Shown here piece by piece: positions 49,069 to 57,522 of a stretch of 64,000 nt of DNA. Every line of letters starts with the position of its first letter. The first letter of the stretch is position 1. Position numbers and translations under genes: made by a program. Below the pieces are notes generated by a model. That model made no database searches. It had not been told where the DNA came from and saw only the letters and a list, made by a program, of their open reading frames with translations. The stretch lies in contig NZ_CP060393.1 of the NCBI RefSeq assembly GCF_014274685.1, positions 4,027,501 to 4,091,500 of the forward strand, written 5' to 3'. The DNA comes from Edaphobacter sp. 4G125. Lineage in GTDB: Bacteria; Acidobacteriota; Terriglobia; Terriglobales; Acidobacteriaceae.

Positions 49069-50142
49069 ATGCCGCCAACACAAAAAGAGCTTGCGAAGCT
49101 GGCCGGGGTTTCCTCTGGTACGGTCTCGAATGTCATCAGTGGGTCGACACGAGTAAGCGAGAGATCCAGACAAAAAGTACTGGAAGCCATTCGGGTTTTG
49201 AATTATCAACCCAATCTGATCGCGCGAAGCCTGAAGACCAATCGCACACGAACATTGGGTATCGTCGTCCCGGACCTCACGATTCCTTTCTTTCCCAAAA
49301 TCATTCGAGGCGCTGAATGCGCAGCTCGCGAGCGCGGCTACTTTCTGATCGTGCTCGATTCCGAAGGCAGCCCAGAGCGCGAGGTGGAGATGGTTGCCCT
49401 GCTCCGTGCACAACGGATTGAAGGCATGCTACTGGTCACGGCCAGCGGAGAGGATCTTACTTCGGAGAGATGGGATGCACTGAACTCTACCTTTCCGGTC
49501 GTCTGTCTCGACCGCGTCCCGGCTGACCTTGAAGTGGATTCCGTTTGCGTTGACGACTGTGGAGCCGCAGAGATGGCCATTACTCACCTGATGCGCGGTG
49601 GCCACAAAGAGATCGCAGTCATCACGGGTCCGCTCGCACTTCGCAATGAGCAGGAGCGTGTCCGGGGCTATCGACAGGCTTTGCAGAAAGGCGGGATCTC
49701 TCTTCAGAAATCCCTGATTTGGAGCGGTAGTTTTGAACAGGATGAGGTCGCGCGCCTTTGTCAGAATGGGATGTTTCGTCCTACGGGCAGGCCAACGGCC
49801 CTCTTCGCAACAAATGGAGTCACGGGCCTGGCAGCTCTGAGAAGTCTCTATAGCGTGGGCCTTAGCACGCCGAAGGACTTTGCCTTTATCACTTTCGACG
49901 AGATCACTGCGGAAGACTTCTTTCGGCCCGGCATTACATCAGTGGTACAACCAACCTTCGATATGGGATATCGTGCCATTGAAGTCCTCCTCGGTCGAAT
50001 CGAAAAGGGAGAAGGCCGACGTCAGCGAGTTCGCCTGCCTGCCACTCTCACGGTAAGAGAATCTTCCACTAGTTCAGTGGATCTTTCTGCCAACGGCAAA
50101 CGGCTCAACCCAAAGACAACGCGTATAGACCGTCGGCGTTGA
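49069..50142 (+). CDS. LacI-family transcriptional regulator
   Basis: A 357-residue repressor or activator. The N-terminal helix-turn-helix reads TQKELAKLAGVSSGTVSNVI (residues 4-23), with the hinge helix near 50-58 (PNLIARSLK). Residues 62-335 form the periplasmic-binding-protein-like sugar sensor (LGIVVPDLTIPFFPKIIRGA, CLDRVP, FATNGVTGLAAL, FITFDE). It sits directly upstream of the sugar ABC importer and both have the TGAGACGTCTCA operator in front, so it most likely controls that importer in response to its sugar. Length and domain order are normal. Confidence 0.95.
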   Translation: MPPTQKELAKLAGVSSGTVSNVISGSTRVSERSRQKVLEAIRVLNYQPNLIARSLKTNRTRTLGIVVPDLTIPFFPKIIRGAECAARERGYFLIVLDSEGSPEREVEMVALLRAQRIEGMLLVTASGEDLTSERWDALNSTFPVVCLDRVPADLEVDSVCVDDCGAAEMAITHLMRGGHKEIAVITGPLALRNEQERVRGYRQALQKGGISLQKSLIWSGSFEQDEVARLCQNGMFRPTGRPTALFATNGVTGLAALRSLYSVGLSTPKDFAFITFDEITAEDFFRPGITSVVQPTFDMGYRAIEVLLGRIEKGEGRRQRVRLPATLTVRESSTSSVDLSANGKRLNPKTTRIDRRR

Positions 50143-50167
50143 CAGTCGTTTCGACAAGTCGATAGTG

Positions 50168-50179
50168 TGAGACGTCTCA
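50168..50179. promoter_or_regulatory. LacI-type operator, site 2
   Basis: A perfect palindrome TGAGACGTCTCA located 27 bases before the ATG of the ABC ATPase, within the expected promoter/operator zone. Identical to the core of site 1. Confidence 0.75.
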
Positions 50180-50206
50180 AACACCTGATTTCTGGATGCT
50201 TTGCCA

Positions 50207-51712
50207 ATGACGAGAACCATTCTGCTACGTGCGGTTGCCCTTGCAAAAAGCTTCGCGGGGATTCACGCGCTGCGGCAGATCTCGTTTGACCTCCTCCAGG
50301 GCGAAGTCCACGCCTTGATTGGAGAGAACGGTGCAGGAAAATCCACCTTCACAAAAATTGCCACCGGCGCCCTTGCACCCGACGCTGGAGAACTCTGGAT
50401 CGAAGATCAGCAGGTGCACACTTACTCCCCTGCCCAGGCGCGCGCTATGGGTATAGCGGCCATCTATCAGCAACCCCTGCTCTTTCCCCACCTGACGGTA
50501 GCCGAGAATATTGCTTTTGCATTCGAAGCTGAATCTGAATGGAAGGTGAACTGGAAGCAGCGTTACTCTCAAGCCCGCGAACTTCTCCTCCGTCTTGGCT
50601 CGGACCTCGATCCGAAGCGGCTTGCCAGCACCTTAAGCATGGCGGAACAACAGATTGTGGAGATCGCCAAGGCACTCGGTTCAAGCGCGAAAATCCTCTT
50701 CATGGATGAACCAACTGCCCTGCTGACCGATCACGAGGTAACCAACTTGTTTCGCCTGGTTCGCCAGCTTCGCGAAGAAGGAGTGGGTATCGTCTATATC
50801 TCTCATCGTCTGGAGGAGATTCAGACCATCGCCGACAGGATCACAGTTCTTCGTGATGGCTGCACCATCGATTGCAGGCAGGCAGCAGGTGTTGAGCGAA
50901 AAGAATTAATCGAGCTGATGGTGGGGCGTTCGCTCGCTTCCATCTTTCCAAAGCGCGATGTACCTGCTCGGGAAACTGCGCTCTCGGTTAGCAGACTGCA
51001 CAATGAAGCGCTTGGCCTTCGCGATATCACCTTCGAGGTCAAGCAAGGCGAAATCCTGGGATTCTCTGGCCTCGTCGGTTCGGGGCGCACCGAACTAGCC
51101 AGAACACTCTTCGGATTGTCTCCTACCTCCTCGCAGGTACAGATCGAAGGAAAGTCCGTTCACATTACCTCTGCTGCAGAAGCCATCCGCTTCGGAATCG
51201 GATATCTACCGGAAGACCGCCGCCAGCAGGGACTCATCCTCGATATGGGGATAACAGAAAACGTCAGTATGGCGAGCCTGCATCGAGTTTCGCGATGGGG
51301 CCTCATCCAGAAAGAGCAGGAGACAGCTCAAGCGGAACGATATATCCATGAGCTCCGCATTAAGGCCCGCAGTCCAGAAACGATTACGAAGACGCTCTCA
51401 GGCGGCAACCAGCAGAAGGTGGCTCTTGCGCGCTGGCTGACAATTCATCCTCGCATCATGATTCTCGACGAACCGACACAGGGAGTGGATGTCGGCTCGA
51501 AGTCCGAGATTCACGAGTTGATCATGCAGATGGCCGAGCGCGGCGTCGCCATCATATTGATCTCTTCCGAACTTCCAGAGATTCTCGGTATGTGTGATCG
51601 CATCGCGGTTTTCCGCAACAGATCGATTGTGGGCATACTGAGCCGGGAAGATGCAACGCAGTCAAAGATCATGGCGCTCGCCTTTGGCCACGCAGAGAAC
51701 GTTTCGGCATGA
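50207..51712 (+). CDS. Sugar ABC transporter ATP-binding protein (RbsA/MglA type)
   Basis: A protein of about 501 residues with two nucleotide-binding domains in one chain, as usual for the CUT2 sugar importers. In the first half, Walker A is IGENGAGKST (about 40-49), the signature LSMAEQQIVEIA and Walker B LFMDEPTALL. In the second half the P-loop is degenerate (GLVGSGRTEL) but LSGGNQQKVALARWL and LDEPTQGVDVGSK are intact. The ATG at 50207 is preferred to a TTG two codons earlier. The stop overlaps the next gene's ATG (ATGA), so translation is coupled. Confidence 0.92.
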   Translation: MTRTILLRAVALAKSFAGIHALRQISFDLLQGEVHALIGENGAGKSTFTKIATGALAPDAGELWIEDQQVHTYSPAQARAMGIAAIYQQPLLFPHLTVAENIAFAFEAESEWKVNWKQRYSQARELLLRLGSDLDPKRLASTLSMAEQQIVEIAKALGSSAKILFMDEPTALLTDHEVTNLFRLVRQLREEGVGIVYISHRLEEIQTIADRITVLRDGCTIDCRQAAGVERKELIELMVGRSLASIFPKRDVPARETALSVSRLHNEALGLRDITFEVKQGEILGFSGLVGSGRTELARTLFGLSPTSSQVQIEGKSVHITSAAEAIRFGIGYLPEDRRQQGLILDMGITENVSMASLHRVSRWGLIQKEQETAQAERYIHELRIKARSPETITKTLSGGNQQKVALARWLTIHPRIMILDEPTQGVDVGSKSEIHELIMQMAERGVAIILISSELPEILGMCDRIAVFRNRSIVGILSREDATQSKIMALAFGHAENVSA

Positions 51713-52659
51713 AGACCTACACAAAAGAGATCGGCGTTTTCCTAACCATCGTGGCGCTCATGCTTCTGCTGCTTTGGCGAGCGAGCGGCTTCTTCGCCTA
51801 TGGAAACCTGATCGACCTGTTCCTGACCAATATGCCGGTCATGATCATCGCTGTCGGCATGACATTGATTATTTTGACGGCGCAGATCGACATCTCTATA
51901 GGTTCAATCTTCGCGGTTTGCAGTGTCGTCATGGGCCTCTGCGCCAGTAAAGGAATCCCCGTCTTCATCAGCGCGTTGATTGCCTGCGCCGCGGGTACAC
52001 TCTGTGGCGCTCTCAACGGAGCTCTTGTTGCCTATCTCCGTATCCCTTCCATCGTGACGACGCTGGCGACCATGGTTGCACTGCGCGATGGGCTGCGCTG
52101 GTATACCCAAGGCGCATGGGTTCAGGGACTCAACTCCGGATTTCAATGGTTTGGTCTAACGACAAAGAGCTATACGGCAATTACGTTGCTCATCGTTCTT
52201 CTGATTGTTGCGGCAACTGCATTCGCCCTTTCGCACCTGCGATATGGAAGGGCCATCATCGCCACCGGTTCGCATGAAGCTGCTGCACACCAAGTGGGGA
52301 TCAACACACAGCGAATTGTCTTCAGCGTTTTTGCATTCACAGGAGCTTTGACCGGACTAGCGGCCATCCTGAATACAGTTCGTTTCAACCAGGTTCCAAG
52401 CAACGCGGGGCTGGGACTGGAATTAAAGGTGATCGCCGCGGTCGCTGTAGGAGGAGCCTCGATCACGGGAGGATATGCCACGATTACAGGAACCGTTCTC
52501 GGCGTTGTTTTACTCGGCTGCATCGGCTCTGCGCTTACGTTTCTGGGAATCAACGCATACTGGGAAAAAGCCATCCAGGGAGCCATCATTCTGATCGCCG
52601 TCGCCACCGATACCATTCAGCTCCATCGCAGGAAAAATGTTTCCATCGTTACGGCCTAA
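51709..52659 (+). CDS. Sugar ABC transporter permease (RbsC type)
   Basis: A 316-residue inner-membrane permease with about nine hydrophobic segments and the CUT2 signature region AVAVGGASITGGYATITGTVLGVVLLG (shortened: GGASITGGYATITGT) near residues 248-262, which contacts the ATPase. It also has the paired motifs ILTAQIDISIGSIFAV and YLRIPSIVTTLATM. It is the first of two permeases in this importer and overlaps the following gene by 23 bases. Confidence 0.92.
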   Translation: MKTYTKEIGVFLTIVALMLLLLWRASGFFAYGNLIDLFLTNMPVMIIAVGMTLIILTAQIDISIGSIFAVCSVVMGLCASKGIPVFISALIACAAGTLCGALNGALVAYLRIPSIVTTLATMVALRDGLRWYTQGAWVQGLNSGFQWFGLTTKSYTAITLLIVLLIVAATAFALSHLRYGRAIIATGSHEAAAHQVGINTQRIVFSVFAFTGALTGLAAILNTVRFNQVPSNAGLGLELKVIAAVAVGGASITGGYATITGTVLGVVLLGCIGSALTFLGINAYWEKAIQGAIILIAVATDTIQLHRRKNVSIVTA

Positions 52660-54631
52660 ATTAAATCTCACGGGCATCCAGTGGATTCTCGCGGCGGCTC
52701 TGCTGGTCGAGGGCGCGATCTTTGCCTTCGCATCGCCGGCATTTTTTACATGGACCAACCTGCTGGAAATTCTGCGCTTCAGCGTAGAACTAGGACTGCT
52801 TGCCGTCGCGCTCACACCGATCCTGATCACCGGAGGGATCGATCTCTCGGTCGGATCGACGCTTGGGCTTGTCGCTGTCATCTTTGGAATGGCATGGCAT
52901 AACTTCCATCTCTCGATTCCCGCCGCAATGAGTCTCGCTTTATTGGTGGCATGTGTCTGCGGTTTTCTAAATGCAGTGCTCATTGCACGTCTGCGTCTTC
53001 CCTCACTGATCATCACTCTCGGCACCTACTCTCTTTATCGAGGAGTCGCGGAAGGAATCACCCACGCAGCGCAAAGCTACACAGGATACCCATCGACCTT
53101 CCTCCTGTTGGGTCAGGGTTATCTCTGGGGAATCCCCATCCAGGTCTTTCTTTTTGCGTTCTTCATCCTTCTGTATGCGGTCCTGCTTCATCGCTCCATC
53201 GTCGGGCGCTCTCTCTATGCCATCGGGCTGAACATGGAAGGAGCGCAATATGCCGGAATCCCCGTTCGCCGATATTTGATGCTTATCTACTTCCTCTCGG
53301 GTTTAGTCGCAGGCATCGCAGCCATCATCAATGTTGCCCATCTCGGGCTGGCGAAATCGGACCTCGGTACCGGCTTTGAGCTTCAGGCCATCACAGCCAT
53401 CGTGATTGGTGGAACCTCTGTCTTTGGCGGGCGCGGAGACATTCTTGGAACTGTCCTGGGGCTTCTATTTCTCTGTGTCCTTCAGAATGGTTTGCACCTG
53501 ATGGCCCTGCCTTCCGAGGTCACAGGAGTTCTGACCGGCGTTCTCCTGCTGCTCGTGGTCTCCGCCGATCTGCTGCGCGAGAAGATGGGACTGCGTGGAA
53601 GCGATGATCGCTCTGCGAAGAAGAACTGGATTCCTTTTGCGAGCGCCGGTGGTGTTCTCGCTGTTTTCCTGTTTGCCAGCGTTCTCTTTGTCATCCGAAA
53701 GACGCACGGGAATGCAGAGAGCTCTCATCGTCGCCCGGTGATCGCAGTCATGCCCAAGGCCAAAGGCGATCCCTACTTCATCAGCGCGCGTGCGGGGGCG
53801 GAGCAGGCAGCTAAAGAGCTTGGCGTCGATCTGATCTGGGACGGCCCCACAAGCCTCGACGCCTCCATGCAGAACGAGCTCGTCGAAAGCTGGATCACCC
53901 GTGGAGTGGATGCCATCGTCGTAGCGGTCGAGAACAAGGGAAGTATCTCGACGGTTCTGCGAAAAGCCCGTCAGCATCACATCGCGGTGTTAACCTGGGA
54001 CGCCGATGCCGAGGAAAACGCGCGCGACTACTTCCTCAACCAAGCTACTCCCGAAGCAATCGCCAATACTTTGACCGATGAAGCGGCGCGACTGCTTCCC
54101 AATGGCGGACAGTTCGCCATCATTACAGGTGCCCTCAGCGCAGAGAACCAAAACCAATGGATCGCCTTCATCAAGGACAGAGTCGCCACAAAGCATCCTC
54201 AATTAAAGCTGGCAACGGTTCTGCCCAGCGATGACGATCGCGACAAGGCGTTTTCTCAGACGCAGAACATCATGAAGGTCTATCCCGAAGTCAAACTCGT
54301 TATGGCCATCTCAGCGCCTGCTGTTCCCGGAGCGGCCGAAGCGGTGCAACAGTCCAGACGCCCCGTAGATGTCATCGGATTATCGCTGCCAACGATTTGT
54401 AAGCCATATATCCATGACGGCGTGGTCCAGACCATCGTTCTGTGGAACACGCGCGACCTTGGCTACCTTACCGTCTATGCCGGATGGCTTGATTCCCAAA
54501 AGAAGATTCCACCATCAGCGACTTCGATCACTGCTGGCCGACTCGGATCTCTTGAGGTGTGGGGCAGCGAGATTGTCCTGGGAGCTCCAATGATCATCGA
54601 CAAGTCGAACATCGATCATCTCGACTTCTAG
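52637..54631 (+). CDS. Fused sugar ABC permease and substrate-binding protein
   Basis: A 664-residue fusion. Residues 1-320 are a second RbsC-type permease (LITGGIDLSVGSTLGL, GGTSVFGGRGDILGTVLGL). Residues about 329-352 are one further hydrophobic helix (WIPFASAGGVLAVFLFASVL). Residues about 366-664 are a complete periplasmic sugar-binding domain of the LsrB/RhaS type (AVMPKAKGDPYF, VLTWDADAE, NQNQWIAFIK, DKSNIDHLDF). The extra helix would carry the chain back across the membrane so the binding domain faces the periplasm, as required. The length is about twice that of a normal permease and no separate binding-protein gene is present. It starts inside the previous gene with GGAAAA in front. 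AI-2 is unlikely to be the ligand because pocket residues differ. Confidence 0.92.
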   Translation: MFPSLRPKLNLTGIQWILAAALLVEGAIFAFASPAFFTWTNLLEILRFSVELGLLAVALTPILITGGIDLSVGSTLGLVAVIFGMAWHNFHLSIPAAMSLALLVACVCGFLNAVLIARLRLPSLIITLGTYSLYRGVAEGITHAAQSYTGYPSTFLLLGQGYLWGIPIQVFLFAFFILLYAVLLHRSIVGRSLYAIGLNMEGAQYAGIPVRRYLMLIYFLSGLVAGIAAIINVAHLGLAKSDLGTGFELQAITAIVIGGTSVFGGRGDILGTVLGLLFLCVLQNGLHLMALPSEVTGVLTGVLLLLVVSADLLREKMGLRGSDDRSAKKNWIPFASAGGVLAVFLFASVLFVIRKTHGNAESSHRRPVIAVMPKAKGDPYFISARAGAEQAAKELGVDLIWDGPTSLDASMQNELVESWITRGVDAIVVAVENKGSISTVLRKARQHHIAVLTWDADAEENARDYFLNQATPEAIANTLTDEAARLLPNGGQFAIITGALSAENQNQWIAFIKDRVATKHPQLKLATVLPSDDDRDKAFSQTQNIMKVYPEVKLVMAISAPAVPGAAEAVQQSRRPVDVIGLSLPTICKPYIHDGVVQTIVLWNTRDLGYLTVYAGWLDSQKKIPPSATSITAGRLGSLEVWGSEIVLGAPMIIDKSNIDHLDF

Positions 54632-54963
54632 GTTGACTCATTGCCCCTCCCACCTCTTTTCCTGTAAAGCATTTGTTTGCAGAGACATGCGAGATTTGAA
54701 TAAGGCAAAATATAGGAAATAAATGGTTTAAGGGTAAAAATATAGAAAAATAAGGGCTTATGGCTGACCTATGAGGTCAGGAGCCGCGATTTCTTTTCCC
54801 CTATTTATTAAGTCTAACGAAACAGGGAAGCTTATTTTGCACTTTGGGCTGCCCTAATTTCTGATTGTCTTTCAATGGTTTAGAGGGGTTTCCTCCGATG
54901 CAGGGGCTTGACAGATTTTTGGCCTTCGCTCGGAGGAGTCAATATCTCTGTAATGGCAGTCAT
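54632..54963. other. AT-rich intergenic stretch with one inverted repeat
   Basis: This 332-base stretch contains no gene-like frame. A near-perfect inverted repeat CTGACCT ATG AGGTCAG occurs at 54764-54780, followed by a T-rich tract beginning about 13 bases later. It may be an operator or terminator of the importer operon. The AT content is clearly higher than in flanking genes. Confidence 0.4.
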
Positions 54964-55386
54964 TCAAGATGTTGGAGTTATCGTTGCTCCGATTTGATTT
55001 GCCAACACGAGCGAATCCGAACAAGCCCACCGTTCAAAGCAGCGACCATTTCTGAAGTGCAACACACTGATGCCGAGCAGTTCGATCTGCTGCCCATTCG
55101 CTGCAATACCTATAAATGTCTTATGCTGAGTGCCCGTAATCACATAGCGTGCAACTAGTGTTTCCCCCTCTTCGATCAGTTCCTGCAGTGTCACTTTTGC
55201 ATCGGGGAAGACGTCCCAGAAGCTATTGTAGAAACGCTTTACGCTTTCCAACCCTGGCTCCACCCCCTGGTAGCCGTGCAGAACAATATCGTCAGAATAG
55301 AGATGAAAATACTCCTGCCGCTTTGTGGCGTCAGCAAAGCACTTGAGAGCATGTCCTAGAGCTTGACGATTCGACATGGCGCCCAT
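54964..55386 (-). CDS. SnoaL/NTF2-like polyketide-cyclase-fold protein
   Basis: A 140-residue cytoplasmic protein with the SnoaL-like ester-cyclase pattern: LYSDDIVLHGYQGVEPGLESVKRFYNSFWDVFPDAKVTLQ (shown here as LYSDDIVLHGYQG then FWDVFPDAKVTL), VARYVITGTQHKTFIG, and a C-terminal RNGRCFERWACSDSLVL. Members bind or isomerise small hydrophobic ligands and are often uncharacterised. No partner genes are evident. Starts at 55386 or 55377 are both possible. Confidence 0.75.
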   Translation of the reverse strand: MGAMSNRQALGHALKCFADATKRQEYFHLYSDDIVLHGYQGVEPGLESVKRFYNSFWDVFPDAKVTLQELIEEGETLVARYVITGTQHKTFIGIAANGQQIELLGISVLHFRNGRCFERWACSDSLVLANQIGATITPTS

Positions 55387-55560
55387 TTTAGCGGTTTCGG
55401 CCAGTGGTGAATGTAGAGGTTGTAGCTGGAGGGTTCGCGCTATGGCGCGAATGTTCCCACCTTAGCGGCTTCTCCAGCGAGCAAGCTCACCGGGGACCCG
55501 GTTTTCGCTGCGGAGATGAGGCACCCGATCCAAGATGGGTATATGCAGGTGCGGGTGGCT
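55387..55560. other. Short gene-free gap with hairpin TTCGCGC/GCGCGAA
   Basis: A 7-bp stem with a 4-base loop occurs at 55434-55451, followed by AATGTTCCCACC and a GGCACCCGATCC segment that resembles other Acidobacterial intergenic repeats. It may be a degenerate repeat. It separates the DUF4432 gene end from the SnoaL gene start on the same strand. Confidence 0.35.
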
Positions 55561-56613
55561 CTATTGAACAGCAGCAATTGCTTCTTGCACCTGCTTTGCG
55601 TCTGCAAGAACGCTGATCTTCAACCTGAACTCGCGACGTTCGCCGGGTTTGAGAGTTTCCAGCATGCCTTGTTCCCGCTCGTAAGCGCGGCCTCGCGTTC
55701 TGCAGTTTCCCGGCTCAAGCCCAAGAACAAAGTGATTCGCCGAGGTCATCTTCCACTGATTGAACCAGGGCAAAGCGCTGGAGTCATAACTCAGAGCCAT
55801 GCCATAGTCCTGCGTATCCTGATTGCTCACCAGAACCACTGTCACTTCGCCCTTGCCCTTCATCCGATGGTAGTAAACTCTCTCCTCTAGTCCCGGATGA
55901 GGCTTATCAAAGGTATTCCATCGTTCAAGATCACTGGCAGCCCAATCATTAACGGGATCGATGTTTTCTGACGGCGTATAAATCCTGGACCGCGGAGTCA
56001 GCAAAGGAAATCCAAAATTGCAGTGGTAAAGAATCATCAGGGGAACTTCGCGAGTCCACTGATTCTCTACGACATCGTGAATCTCCAGAGATGAGCTCTT
56101 CAACGAGCTTGTGATCGTACGTTCCAATACAAGATTGGGACCATGTACGGCGCTCTCTCTCAGTCGCCCGGTAATCTGAAAAAGGCAGTCATCCTTTTCC
56201 CATCTTTCAGACCAGGAGACGTTCTCCGCCGGCGTATTTGAGATGGAACCATGCAGCCCGAAACTCTCGCCTGCATCCTGCGAAGGGGCGCCAACCGTAG
56301 AGAGCCCGCACGTCGTCAGCAAGCCACCAAAGAAGCCTTTCAACCATTCCGTTCCGCGGCTGGAAGAGTAGGCAGGATGGACCATTCCGGTAGGAGAGTG
56401 CCAGCATAGGGATTGCCCCTGAAAACTGGCTTCGAAGATGTCCATTCCGCGATCTGGCACGACCCAGAACTCAAACCCGCTCGCCGTTCGAACTCGCAGC
56501 GTGCTGGTCCCTTTCGCTTTGCCATCGGCATGAACAAAAGGAGAGATCCCTCCCACCTGAGAAAGCCTTCCAATCTGGCTTAGCAGTTCCTCGCGGGAGC
56601 GCCATGACGACAT
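55561..56613 (-). CDS. DUF4432 aldose-1-epimerase-like protein
   Basis: A 350-residue protein of the galactose-mutarotase superfamily. It shows GGISPFVHADGKAKGT, WVVPDRGMDIFEASFQGQSL, a GMVHPAY region, and GLEPGNCRTRGR near residue 308, the DUF4432 hallmark. It has no signal peptide, so it is cytoplasmic. Epimerase activity on an aldose or a keto-aldose is plausible. AGGAG lies 10 bases before the ATG. It is the last gene of the seven-gene minus-strand operon and starts 19 bases after the DUF1080 gene. Confidence 0.87.
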   Translation of the reverse strand: MSSWRSREELLSQIGRLSQVGGISPFVHADGKAKGTSTLRVRTASGFEFWVVPDRGMDIFEASFQGQSLCWHSPTGMVHPAYSSSRGTEWLKGFFGGLLTTCGLSTVGAPSQDAGESFGLHGSISNTPAENVSWSERWEKDDCLFQITGRLRESAVHGPNLVLERTITSSLKSSSLEIHDVVENQWTREVPLMILYHCNFGFPLLTPRSRIYTPSENIDPVNDWAASDLERWNTFDKPHPGLEERVYYHRMKGKGEVTVVLVSNQDTQDYGMALSYDSSALPWFNQWKMTSANHFVLGLEPGNCRTRGRAYEREQGMLETLKPGERREFRLKISVLADAKQVQEAIAAVQ

Positions 56614-56632
56614 CTTTTTCTTCTCCTGGTTG

Positions 56633-57505
56633 CTACGGAAGCTTCTTCAACCATACATTGCGATGCGAGATTTTTACATCTCCCGGCCCTTCGATCTCAA
56701 AGGCGAGAACTCCCTTCGCCCGGAAGAACTTCGGATCGTTGTCCACAAGAATCGCCATCACATGCCCATTCACAATATGGGTCAGGGTATGACCATCCGC
56801 AATAATCTCAAACTGGTTCCACTCTCCCGGCTTGATGAAGGACTTAAGCTCGTCGGAGCTTCCCAGCGTGGCAAGCAGACGAGGGTTCTTGCCGGACTGT
56901 GTCTCCACGACCTGTCCGCGCCATGCAATGATGCCGCGCGGGCTGTCCTGCTCGTAGAGCTGCCCCGTATAGCGATTGTTGTAATCGAAGTCGCCCTGAT
57001 ATCCGGTCAGGTTCCACTTTGCATGCTTCTGTGCCAGCTCCTGCCCCTGCTTGAATCGCTGCTTCTGTTCCTCGGTCATCTGAGCCAGACGCTCCGGTGG
57101 AATCTCGCGATGTATCGGCGGCGCGATCGCGCTGCGATACTGGATTCCTCCGTTAGCGCCCGTCCCCTCGAGCTTGATCTCGAGCTTAAGCATGAAGTTT
57201 CCGGGTTCTCCTCCGCGCCAGATGATATTCGTTGTCCCCGAGGGATGTTCGTTGCTCGATACACCGACGATCGATCCATCTTCCACATGCCATACGTCGG
57301 AGGGCCCATCCCATCCGTTCAGTGTCTTGCCATCAAAGATCTGTGTCCAACCGGTGTTGTCGTTAAAGTCGATCGGATCGGGCTGGATAAAGCGCCCTGG
57401 TGCGGGAGCCTTTGCAGGCTGTTGAGCTGCCAGAGGAGCCGCGCATAGCGCACTTAGAGTCATGACGGCCGGCACAAACAACTGCATCCTCGAAAACCTC
57501 AACAT
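56633..57505 (-). CDS. Exported DUF1080 protein (3-keto-glycoside hydrolase family)
   Basis: A 290-residue periplasmic protein with signal peptide (MLRFSRMQLFVPAVMTLSAL). A DUF1080 jelly-roll domain (about 50-290) contains GWTQIFDGKTLNGWDG, VWHVEDGSIVGVSS, GGEPGNFMLKLEIKLEG and NGGIQYRS. DUF1080 enzymes have been shown in Bacteroides to cleave glycosides oxidised at C3. The ATG at 57505 has AAGGAG close upstream and begins the signal peptide. Its neighbour is a Gfo/Idh/MocA enzyme, the type that would make or reduce the 3-keto group, so glycoside oxidation and cleavage is the best inference. Confidence 0.9.
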   Translation of the reverse strand: MLRFSRMQLFVPAVMTLSALCAAPLAAQQPAKAPAPGRFIQPDPIDFNDNTGWTQIFDGKTLNGWDGPSDVWHVEDGSIVGVSSNEHPSGTTNIIWRGGEPGNFMLKLEIKLEGTGANGGIQYRSAIAPPIHREIPPERLAQMTEEQKQRFKQGQELAQKHAKWNLTGYQGDFDYNNRYTGQLYEQDSPRGIIAWRGQVVETQSGKNPRLLATLGSSDELKSFIKPGEWNQFEIIADGHTLTHIVNGHVMAILVDNDPKFFRAKGVLAFEIEGPGDVKISHRNVWLKKLP

Positions 57506-57522
57506 CGTTCTCTCCTTCTCTC

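Noticed and set aside
50207-54631. Lsr autoinducer-2 importer
   Set aside because: The gene order and binding-domain family fit Lsr, but pocket residues appear altered and no lsrK, lsrF or lsrG kinase and processing genes are nearby.
55404-55616. 70-codon plus-strand frame between the SnoaL and DUF4432 genes
   Set aside because: It crosses a hairpin/repeat-like segment and enters the DUF4432 gene from the other strand; no evidence of coding.
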